Origin: Pseudomonas borbori
Lineage (GTDB): Bacteria; Pseudomonadota; Gammaproteobacteria; Pseudomonadales; Pseudomonadaceae
Assembly (NCBI RefSeq): GCF_900115555.1
Contig: NZ_FOWX01000026.1
Coordinates: 21,051-85,050 of the forward strand
DNA: 64,000 nt
Direction of reading: 5' to 3'
Made by a program: the position numbers and the translations under genes. The stretch's first letter is position 1; each line of letters opens with the position of its first letter. Positions 9,401-16,358 of the stretch are shown in pieces. The notes under the pieces are model-generated. The model saw nothing but the letters and a program-made list of their open reading frames with translations, made no database searches and was not told where the DNA came from.

Positions 9401-9467
9401 GGGTAATAGTCGGCCTGGCGTCAGCATTCTTTAATTGGCGCCGCCTGCAGCGGGTCGCCGTAGCTAG

Positions 9468-10577
9468 CTAGACCAGGCGCAGATGGTTGTCCCAGAGCCC
9501 GGCCGGCAGCTGCAGCGGCTGGGCGGTGATTGCGCCACTGCGGCAATCGAACAGCCGGCAGCGACTCACGCCGGTGCTGACCACGAAGCCCTCGGCCACC
9601 GTGCCGATTCCGGCGCAATCGGCCAGCGGCGCATCCAGGCGCAGGGCGGCGCTGTCCAGGTCCCAGATGAACACCCGGTTGCCGCGCGGCGCGGTCAGCG
9701 CCAGCAGGCGCAGTTCGCTGTGAATCGCCACGCTGGCGCTGTACTGCTTCATCGCCTGGCGTTGCGCCTCGCCCAAGGCGAAGTGCTGGAACGCCTGGCC
9801 CGGCCGTTTGATCGCCAGCAACGGCACCGGATCGGCAGGGTCGCCCATGTATTGCTGGGCGCTGACGATAGTGCCGTCGCTGGCCACCGCCAGATGGCGT
9901 ACGCTGTTCATCCGCTCGGGCAAGCGTTCCTGGCTCAGCAGGCCGCCGTCGCGGTCGAGCAGCACCAGGCTGGAATCCATGCTGTCGAGGTTCATCTCCA
10001 CCCGGCTCTCGGCTTCGGTGCGGATGCCGCCGTTGGCCACCACCAGGGTCTCGCCATCGGGCAGCCAGAGCAGTTGGTGTGGGCCCAGGCCGTGGCTCGA
10101 CAGTTCGCCGGTGCGTTGCAGTTGCCCACCTTGCAGGCGATAGACGCCGAGTACGCCGCGACCGGGATCACTGGTGTCGTTCTCGGTGGCGTACAGCCAT
10201 TGGCCATCCTTGTGGAATACCGCGTGGCCGTAGAAGTGCCGCTGTGCCGGTGACTCCAGGGTCTGCAGCAGGCGGCCGTCGCGAGTGTCGAGCAGATAAC
10301 TACGGGTACTCGGTCGGCGACCGACGAACAGCGCCAGCGGCAGGCTGGGGTGTGCCACCACGTCATGACAGCGCTCGCCGACCCGGGTGGCGAAGACCTG
10401 GCTGCCATCCAGGCGGTAGCCCACCGCATAGTGCTTGCCGGTCGCATCGTTGCGCGCGGACAGCAGCAGGGGTTGCACGCCGTTGCCGCCCAGGGTCCAG
10501 CCGGCGAAAGCGCCGGCGGCCACCGCGCCAGCGGCCAGGGTAGCGCCGCTCAGGGCGAGAAAGGTTCTGCGTTTCAT
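9468..10577 (-). CDS. DUF1513 protein, Tat-exported beta-propeller-like
   Basis: About 369 residues beginning MKRRTFLALSGATLAAGAVA, a twin-arginine signal, so it is probably exported folded. The remainder has repeated Asp/Gly-rich strands (HAVFHKDGQWLYATEND, HQLLWLPDGETLVVANGG) typical of a seven-bladed propeller, as in the DUF1513 family. The ATG at 10577 is preferred over 10586 because agga lies one base from the first ATG but ten from the second. It is the last gene of the imelysin/di-heme cluster, matching PA4373 by recall. A role in periplasmic iron handling is inferred from the company it keeps. Confidence 0.85.
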   Translation of the reverse strand: MKRRTFLALSGATLAAGAVAAGAFAGWTLGGNGVQPLLLSARNDATGKHYAVGYRLDGSQVFATRVGERCHDVVAHPSLPLALFVGRRPSTRSYLLDTRDGRLLQTLESPAQRHFYGHAVFHKDGQWLYATENDTSDPGRGVLGVYRLQGGQLQRTGELSSHGLGPHQLLWLPDGETLVVANGGIRTEAESRVEMNLDSMDSSLVLLDRDGGLLSQERLPERMNSVRHLAVASDGTIVSAQQYMGDPADPVPLLAIKRPGQAFQHFALGEAQRQAMKQYSASVAIHSELRLLALTAPRGNRVFIWDLDSAALRLDAPLADCAGIGTVAEGFVVSTGVSRCRLFDCRSGAITAQPLQLPAGLWDNHLRLV

Positions 10578-10589
10578 CAGGGCCATGTC

Positions 10590-11651
10590 CTAGTCGCCAT
10601 CGTGGGCGTTGAAACCCATCTGGATGCCGAGGCTGTTCGCCAGTTCGGTTTCGTGCAGACGGTGCAAGGCATTGAGGCTGTCGTACAGCGCATTCAGCTC
10701 GCCGCGCCCGGCCTGGTCGCCGAGCAGTTCGCCGAGCGGGCGTTGCAGGGCCGCGAGGCGCTGGCGGGTGTCGCTGTAGGCGGCGTCGATGCGTTCTTTC
10801 AGTTCGTTGCGCTCGCTGCCAAGCAGTGCCTGGATGCCGTCCTGCTCGGCGCCGCGCCAGATACGTTCGGCGCTGGCCAGCCCGGCCGCCAGGTTGGCCA
10901 GGCTGGCCTGGCTGCGCCAGGCCTCGGCCTGATAGGGCTGCGGCTGGCCTTTGCTCTGGCGGCCGAGCGGGGTGCCGAGCTTTTTCTTCAGGCCGTCGAG
11001 GGCGCTGACCTGGGTGCGCAGCAGTTCGGCCACGGCTTCGGCTGCTTCGGCGTAGCGCTGGTTGGGAAAACCCTGCAGTTGCGCGGCCATGCCGTCCTTG
11101 GCTTGCCAGCGTTCGAGGACATCGGCTGCCAGGGCTCGCTGGTGCTGACCGATGGCGACCAGCAGCGGGCAATAGCGGGCCTTCTGCTCGGCATTGGCGA
11201 GATCGATGGTCGGGTCGTACACCAAGTATTCGTAAGCGGTCAGGCCTTGCACCACCACGCTGGCTTTATCCAGGTCGGCGGGCGTCAGCGCGGGTTTGCT
11301 CTTGAGCAGGGCTTGGACCTGGCGTGCCACCAGGTTCTTCTTGTCCGGCCAGAACTGCACCTGCCAGGCGCGGTTACCTTCGGCCAGCGGGCCGATCTGC
11401 AGCGGTTGCAGGCCGGCCCAGGCGCTTTGCGCGGCGAGAAAGGCCTGGCGTGCGTCGCTCAGCGTCTGCCCGTCGGCGCAGAAGGCCTGGCCGCTCTGGG
11501 CCAACTGGCCATTGGCCTCGGCCCAGCTGCTGTAGGCCGGCAGCAGTACGCCGTCAGTCAGGGCGCTGCTGACGGCCTGTTGCGGGTCGACAGGGGAACA
11601 GGCGGCGAGTGCCAGGCTCAGCAGGGCGAGAGTCAAGGGCGAACGGATCAT
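10590..11651 (-). CDS. Imelysin family lipoprotein lacking the HxxE motif
   Basis: 353-residue imelysin-like protein with a lipoprotein signal (LALLSLALAACSPVDP, lipobox LAAC). Two helical imelysin repeats are recognisable (LPAYSSWAEANGQL near 40, LADLNALYDSL-type helices near the C-terminus). At the position where IcmP has GYHAIEF this protein has GLTAYEYLVYD, so the histidine of the GxHxxE signature is absent while the glutamate is kept. It starts ten bases after the di-heme gene stops. Probably periplasmic and part of an iron-related complex with its neighbours; peptidase activity is doubtful for this family. Confidence 0.88.
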   Translation of the reverse strand: MIRSPLTLALLSLALAACSPVDPQQAVSSALTDGVLLPAYSSWAEANGQLAQSGQAFCADGQTLSDARQAFLAAQSAWAGLQPLQIGPLAEGNRAWQVQFWPDKKNLVARQVQALLKSKPALTPADLDKASVVVQGLTAYEYLVYDPTIDLANAEQKARYCPLLVAIGQHQRALAADVLERWQAKDGMAAQLQGFPNQRYAEAAEAVAELLRTQVSALDGLKKKLGTPLGRQSKGQPQPYQAEAWRSQASLANLAAGLASAERIWRGAEQDGIQALLGSERNELKERIDAAYSDTRQRLAALQRPLGELLGDQAGRGELNALYDSLNALHRLHETELANSLGIQMGFNAHDGD

Positions 11652-11661
11652 GCGCGGCTCC

Positions 11662-13074
11662 TTACAGCGAATTCAAAAAGGCCAACAGCGCGGCGCGCTG
11701 GTCGGCGGAAAAAGTCAGGACCTTCTGCTTGGCCGTTTCGGCTTCGCCGCCATGCCAGAGGATGGCTTCCAGCAGGTTGCGGGCACGGCCGTCGTGGAGA
11801 AACTGGGTGTGGCCGCTGACCGCCTCGGTGAGGCCGATGCCCCAGAGTGGCGGGGTGCGCCACTCGCGGCCAGTGGCGAGAAACTCGGCGCGGTCGTCCG
11901 CCAGGCCTTCGCCCATGTCGTGCAGCAGCAGGTCGCTATAGGGACGAATCGGCTGGTTGGCCAGTTCCGGCTCGGCGGCATCGCTGGCGGTGGTGAATTG
12001 CGGGGTATGACAGCGCTGACAGCCGGCCTGGTGGAACAGCCCCTTGCCCGCGAGCACCTCGGGCGCCTCGACATCGCGGCGTGCCGGCACGCCCAGGTTG
12101 CGGCTGTAGAACAGCACGCTGGCGAGAATGCCGTCGCTGACTTCCGCTTCGCCGCCGTGGTTGGCGCTACGGCAGTCGCTTTGCGCCGACGTGCAGTCGT
12201 CCGCGGCGACCAGTGAGCTGGTCAGGCCCATGTCGCCGGCGAAGGCGTGGGCATTCTGCTGGTTGAGCGTCGGTTGCCCGGCCTTCCAGCCGAAGCGGCC
12301 GAGCACGGTTTGCTCCAGGGCCGCGTCCCAGACCCGGTTGGCGCGCCCGGAGATGCCGTCGCCATCGCTGTCGTGCGGGTCGGCATTGGCCATGATCGCC
12401 GCTTCGGGGATGGCTTCGAGCAGGCCCAGGCCGATCATCGGCGGGGCGATGCGGGCGGAAAAACGCGTGTCCGGGTGCAGCGGGCCGTAGCCCAATTTGC
12501 TGATCTCCAGGGTCGGCCGGCGCAGTTCCACCGAGTGGCCATCGGTAAAGCTGACGATCTGCCGGCTGTAGTTGACCCGCACCTTGCCCTCGGGAGCGAT
12601 GCCGGGGTTGGCCATGTCTTGCAACTGGCCGCCGTAGGTCGGCTCGGCCAGCACGCCCAGGCGCTCGATGATCGCCGCGTGCTCGCTGCCCGCCGGTAGC
12701 GACAGGCGCACCAGCATCGAGGCGGCGCTGACTGCATCCGGGCCGGGCGGGTGGCCGCGGCCGTCCTTGATATGGCAGTTCTGACAGGCATTGGTGTTGA
12801 ACAGTGGCCCCAGGCCGTCGCGCGCGGTGGTGGTGGCCGGGGCGATCACCCAGGGATTGCGGAAGAAGCTGTTGCCGACGCTGAAATCTAGGCGGCGCGA
12901 GGGCGGCAGATTGGCCGCGGGCAGGGAGAAGGCGTTGTGGTCGAACTTGAACACGGTGGCGCTGCCGGCGGATAGCGCTTCCCCTGGCTCGGCCTGGGTG
13001 AAGTGTGGCGACTGGTCACAGCCGGCCAGGCCCAGGAGCAGGCTCAGCAGCAGACGAGGGGACGGGGCAGGCAT
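11662..13074 (-). CDS. Di-heme oxidoreductase-like lipoprotein (DUF1111/DHOR)
   Basis: 470 residues with a lipoprotein signal (LLSLLLGLAGCDQS). Two c-type heme sites are visible, CQNCH near residue 97 and CQRCH near residue 357, as in the DHOR (DUF1111) family related to di-heme peroxidases. An Asp-rich calcium-like loop (DPHDSDGDGISGRANRVW) lies between them. It is encoded between two imelysins, an arrangement I recall from PA4370-PA4373. It may move electrons for ferric/ferrous conversion near the outer membrane; this is inference from heme sites and context. Confidence 0.88.
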   Translation of the reverse strand: MPAPSPRLLLSLLLGLAGCDQSPHFTQAEPGEALSAGSATVFKFDHNAFSLPAANLPPSRRLDFSVGNSFFRNPWVIAPATTTARDGLGPLFNTNACQNCHIKDGRGHPPGPDAVSAASMLVRLSLPAGSEHAAIIERLGVLAEPTYGGQLQDMANPGIAPEGKVRVNYSRQIVSFTDGHSVELRRPTLEISKLGYGPLHPDTRFSARIAPPMIGLGLLEAIPEAAIMANADPHDSDGDGISGRANRVWDAALEQTVLGRFGWKAGQPTLNQQNAHAFAGDMGLTSSLVAADDCTSAQSDCRSANHGGEAEVSDGILASVLFYSRNLGVPARRDVEAPEVLAGKGLFHQAGCQRCHTPQFTTASDAAEPELANQPIRPYSDLLLHDMGEGLADDRAEFLATGREWRTPPLWGIGLTEAVSGHTQFLHDGRARNLLEAILWHGGEAETAKQKVLTFSADQRAALLAFLNSL

Positions 13075-13165
13075 CGACAGGGATCCGCGGCAGAAAGTCA
13101 GGCGGGCAAGCTTAGCAGGCTAACTGCGTTTAAATAAGACGGATTTGCGTTAACGTGGATGGTAA

Positions 13166-13195
13166 AGCCGATGCGATCGGGCGATCGCACCGGCT
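13166..13195 (-). terminator. Strong hairpin between icmP and the di-heme gene
   Basis: Nearly perfect 14-bp stem, agccgatgcgatcg (13166-13179) pairing with cgatcgcaccggct (13182-13195), with a 2-nt loop. Read on the minus strand it is followed only by tttacc, so it is a weak terminator. It may instead act as an attenuator or RNA-stabilising structure that keeps icmP mRNA more abundant than the downstream genes. Confidence 0.5.
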
Positions 13196-13211
13196 GCTGT
13201 TGCGCGCCGAC

Positions 13212-14546
13212 TTAGAAGGTGTGGTCGGCGGTGTCCGGGTTGAGGTCGCCGATGTTCAGCTTGCCGGCGGCCTGTTCGATGGCACCGGTCTGCTTGACCA
13301 GGGCGGCGATGGCGTCGCGCACGATCTGCTGGCCGGCGGCGTTGTCGGCGCCGATCAACTGGTCGAAGTGCTGGCCGTTAGCGGCGCTGGCGACCAGGGC
13401 CTGCAACTTGGCTTCGGTCGCTGCCAGGTCGGCTTGCAGGGCGCTGTCGGCCGCGGCGCCGACCTTGGCCACCAGGGACGACAGGCTCGGGCCGGTCAGG
13501 GTGGTGCCGTCGACCTTCTGGTACTCGCCCAGGTAGACATTGCGAATGCCCTTGCCATTGTAGAAGTGCGAGTTGTGGGTGTTGTCGCTGAAGCAGTCGT
13601 GCTCGTCTTCGGTGGAGTTGGCTTCCAGCGCGACCTTCATGCGCTCGCCGGCCAGTTCGCCGAGGGACAGGCTGCCCATGCCGAAGAGCATCTTGCGCAG
13701 GCCGTTCTCGGCCGATTCGGCCTGCAGACTGGCGCGGTAGTTGTCGGCATTGCCGGCTTGCCATTGCACGACCATCGCATCGAGGTCGCTGACCAGCAAT
13801 TCGCCGGCGGCCTTGAGGAAGGCGCGGCGACGTTCGTTGTTGCCGCCGGTAGCGCCTTCGCCGACCACGAAGTCAGTGGCTGGGCGCGCGCCGGCACCCG
13901 GGTTGCTGCCATTCAGATCCTGGCCCCAGAGCATGAATTCGATGGCGTGGTAACCGGTGGCGACGTTGGCTTCGGAACCGCCCAGTTCGTTCAGGCTGGC
14001 CAGCAGTTGCGGGGTGATGGTGGTGACATCGAGCTTGTCTTCGCCGACCTGGAGTTCGGTGTTGGCGATGATGTTGGCCGTGGCGCCCGGGTTGCCCAGG
14101 GCGTGCTGGTAGTCGGCGGCCACGTAATCGATCAGGCCCTCGTCCAGCGGCCAGGCATTGAGCTGGCCTTCCCAGTCATCGACCACGGCGTTGCCGAAGC
14201 GGAACACTTCGGACTGCATGTAGGGTACGCGCGCTGCCAGCCAGGCTTCGCGGGCGGCTTGCAGGGTGGCGTCGGTCGGGTTGGCGAGCAGTGCGTCGAT
14301 GGCGCCCTGCAGCGCCTTGCCGGTGCTGGCGGCGTCGCTGAATACGGCCAGGGCCAGGTCGGCATAGTGGCTGACCACGGCCTTGCCGGCTGCTTCGTCG
14401 ATTTGGCTGGCCACGGCTACCGGGGCGCTGGCGCTGCTGGCGGCAGGTGCCGGGGTTTGGCTGACGGGCGCCTTGTCTTCGCCGCAGCCGGCGAGGGATA
14501 TGGCGATGGCCAGCAGGCTGGCGGAAGCCAGGGGCATACGAATCAT
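13212..14546 (-). CDS. icmP: Imelysin family lipoprotein, IcmP-like
   Basis: About 444 residues from the ATG at 14546, giving a clean lipoprotein signal (SASLLAIAISLAGCGED). The longer frame to 14645 adds 33 unlikely residues, and aaggaat precedes the chosen start. The imelysin signature GYHAIEFMLWGQDLN is intact (HxxE). P. aeruginosa IcmP (PA4370) was described as an insulin-cleaving metalloproteinase, but imelysins are now mostly seen as periplasmic iron-uptake accessory proteins. It heads the four-gene cluster, and synteny with bifA and sodB supports the name. A possible Fur site lies 65 bases upstream. Confidence 0.88.
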   Translation of the reverse strand: MIRMPLASASLLAIAISLAGCGEDKAPVSQTPAPAASSASAPVAVASQIDEAAGKAVVSHYADLALAVFSDAASTGKALQGAIDALLANPTDATLQAAREAWLAARVPYMQSEVFRFGNAVVDDWEGQLNAWPLDEGLIDYVAADYQHALGNPGATANIIANTELQVGEDKLDVTTITPQLLASLNELGGSEANVATGYHAIEFMLWGQDLNGSNPGAGARPATDFVVGEGATGGNNERRRAFLKAAGELLVSDLDAMVVQWQAGNADNYRASLQAESAENGLRKMLFGMGSLSLGELAGERMKVALEANSTEDEHDCFSDNTHNSHFYNGKGIRNVYLGEYQKVDGTTLTGPSLSSLVAKVGAAADSALQADLAATEAKLQALVASAANGQHFDQLIGADNAAGQQIVRDAIAALVKQTGAIEQAAGKLNIGDLNPDTADHTF

Positions 14547-14610
14547 GACGAATTCCTTTGCAAGGGTATTTTTAGAGGTGCACGCGGAGGTGTACGCAAC
14601 GCTGCAACAT

Positions 14611-14629
14611 AATGCGAAAGATTTGCATT
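14611..14629. promoter_or_regulatory. Possible Fur box upstream of icmP
   Basis: The imperfect palindrome aatgcgaaagatttgcatt lies about 65 bases before the icmP start in an AT-richer patch. It keeps dyad symmetry and the spacing of hexamer-type Fur sites but matches the consensus only partly. The call rests largely on the iron-related genes downstream. Confidence 0.35.
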
Positions 14630-14774
14630 TTGCGCAAAGGGTCATTGGGAATAAATCGCATAAAGCCGTGCAGCGGATCTCCGTATCGGCAGGTCGATGC
14701 CGCTAGAATGCCAGCATCCGGCAAGTCCGATCGGCTGGCAGCAGCCATGGCCCCATCGTTACGGAGCAAACCAC

Positions 14775-15347
14775 ATGAGTCTTACCAGTGTTGCCGTCCT
14801 CGTGATTGTGTTTCTGCTCGCCGCCTATGCGGTGGTTCTCTACAACGCGCTGGTGCGTTTGAAGCACGGGCTGAGCAAGGCCTGGGCGAATATCGATGTG
14901 TTGCTCAAGCAGCGCCACGAAGAGCTGCCCAAACTGGTGGAAACCTGCAAGCAGTACATGCAGTACGAGGGCAGCACCCTGGAGCGGGTGATTGCCGCGC
15001 GTAGCGCCGTCGCCCGCGCCCGCGAGCAGCATGATGTCGGTGCTCTGGGCAAAGCCGAGAGTGGCCTGCGCCTTGGTCTGGGGCAGCTGTTCGCCCTGGC
15101 CGAGAACTACCCGGAACTGAAAGCCAACGACAGTTTTCAGCACCTGCAGCAGCGCATCAGCGGCCTGGAGAACGGCATCGCCGACCGCCGCGAGCTGTAC
15201 AACGAGGCGGTCAACCTGAACAACGTGCGTATCGAGCAGTTTCCCGATGTCTTGCTTGCCCGGCTGTTTGCTTTCCAGGCGGGCGAGCTGCTGGAGTTCA
15301 GCGACGCGGAGAAGGCCGACGTCGATATCAAGTCGCTGTTCGGCTGA
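14775..15347 (+). CDS. LemA family membrane protein
   Basis: 190-residue protein from the ATG at 14775. One N-terminal TM helix (SVAVLVIVFLLAAYAVVLYN) is followed by a long helical domain with the family's conserved stretch (RLKHGLSKAWANIDVLLKQR, and YNEAVNLNNVRIEQFPDVLL near the C-terminus). LemA proteins are inner-membrane helical proteins of unclear biochemical role; they are unrelated to the sensor kinase once called LemA (GacS). The next gene starts on the base after its stop, so the two are co-expressed and probably interact. Confidence 0.9.
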   Translation: MSLTSVAVLVIVFLLAAYAVVLYNALVRLKHGLSKAWANIDVLLKQRHEELPKLVETCKQYMQYEGSTLERVIAARSAVARAREQHDVGALGKAESGLRLGLGQLFALAENYPELKANDSFQHLQQRISGLENGIADRRELYNEAVNLNNVRIEQFPDVLLARLFAFQAGELLEFSDAEKADVDIKSLFG

Positions 15348-16247
15348 GTGGCGATGGATACAGGGCATCTGCTCGGCCTGGCCTGCGCGGTCGGCGCCAC
15401 GACTGGTGGTGCCTGGTGGTGTCTGCGGCGCCTGGGAGAGGCGCGCCATCTGCTGGATACGCCGACCTCGAAGATCCGTTCTGCAGCCCAGGGTTACGTC
15501 GAGTTCTACGGCGTGCTGCGCGAACAAGCGAACACCGCGATAGTTGCGCCGCTGACCGGCAAGCCATGCCTGTGGTGGCGCTTCAGGATCGAGGAGTACC
15601 AGGCCAGCGGCAAGAGCCACAGCTGGCGGCTGGTCGACAGCGGTAGCAGCGAAGGCTGGTTGCTGTTGGACGACGGCACTGGCAGCTGTCTGATCGACCC
15701 GCGGGGTGCGCAGGTGCGGCCCACGACCCGTGAGGTATGGCGGGGCAATCTGCGCCACCCGCGCGGGCCGGCCAGGAGCGGCTGGGCCGCCTGGTTCTCG
15801 GCCGGCAAGCGTTATCGCTATAGCGAGGAGCGCTTGCACGCTGGCCAGCCGCTGTATGCCATCGGCGCTTTCCGCAGCAGTGGCGGCGGTCGCCAGGGGC
15901 TCGATGTGGGTGCTGCGCAGAGCGAAGTGATTGGTCAGTGGAAGGGCGATTTCGCCGGTCTGCTGCAGCGCTTCGACAGCGATGGCAATGGCCGCTTGGA
16001 TGAGCAGGAATGGAACCGCGTGCGTCTGGCCGCGCAACTGGAGGCCGAGGATCGCCATCGCCAGCACAGTCAGCAGCCGGCGCAGCATCATATGGGTAGG
16101 CCGGGTGAGGCGCAGCCGTTTATTTTGTCCAGTGCCGGGGAGGACGAACTGGCCCGCCACTTCTACTGGCAGGCGGCCGGTGGCGCCGTGCTGTGTCTGG
16201 CCGGAGCCCTGGCGACGGCCTGGTTGCTCGGGGTGACGAGGCTCTAG
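15348..16247 (+). CDS. GIDE-domain membrane protein with an EF-hand
   Basis: 299 residues, starting at a GTG at 15348 or an ATG six bases later. It has a short N-terminal hydrophobic segment, then a domain resembling GIDE, the membrane module of mitochondrial MUL1-type E3 ligases (SKIRSAAQGYVEFYGVLRE, PLTGKPCLWWRFRIEEY). A canonical calcium-binding loop follows (FDSDGNGRLDEQEW, about 207-220), and the C-terminus has another TM helix (AAGGAVLCLAGALATAWLLG). It abuts lemA, and LemA-GIDE pairs recur in Proteobacteria as I recall. The EF-hand suggests calcium-responsive membrane signalling, which is inference. Confidence 0.8.
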   Translation: MAMDTGHLLGLACAVGATTGGAWWCLRRLGEARHLLDTPTSKIRSAAQGYVEFYGVLREQANTAIVAPLTGKPCLWWRFRIEEYQASGKSHSWRLVDSGSSEGWLLLDDGTGSCLIDPRGAQVRPTTREVWRGNLRHPRGPARSGWAAWFSAGKRYRYSEERLHAGQPLYAIGAFRSSGGGRQGLDVGAAQSEVIGQWKGDFAGLLQRFDSDGNGRLDEQEWNRVRLAAQLEAEDRHRQHSQQPAQHHMGRPGEAQPFILSSAGEDELARHFYWQAAGGAVLCLAGALATAWLLGVTRL

Positions 16248-16285
16248 TGTCGCGACACGAATCATCTGTCGCTTTGCGTGGGAGG

Positions 16286-16313
16286 GGCCGGGCGGCGTTC
16301 CGCTTTAGCCGCG
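16286..16313. repeat. Short dispersed GC-rich repeat, copy 1
   Basis: The sequence ggccgggcggcgttccgct, continuing to gccgcg, recurs with two or three differences at 28023-28050. Both copies are intergenic, suggesting a dispersed REP-like family. Confidence 0.5.
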
Positions 16314-16358
16314 AGCTTTCAGCGCCCTCAAGGTCCATCGCGCCCCTGGGGGCGGTTG

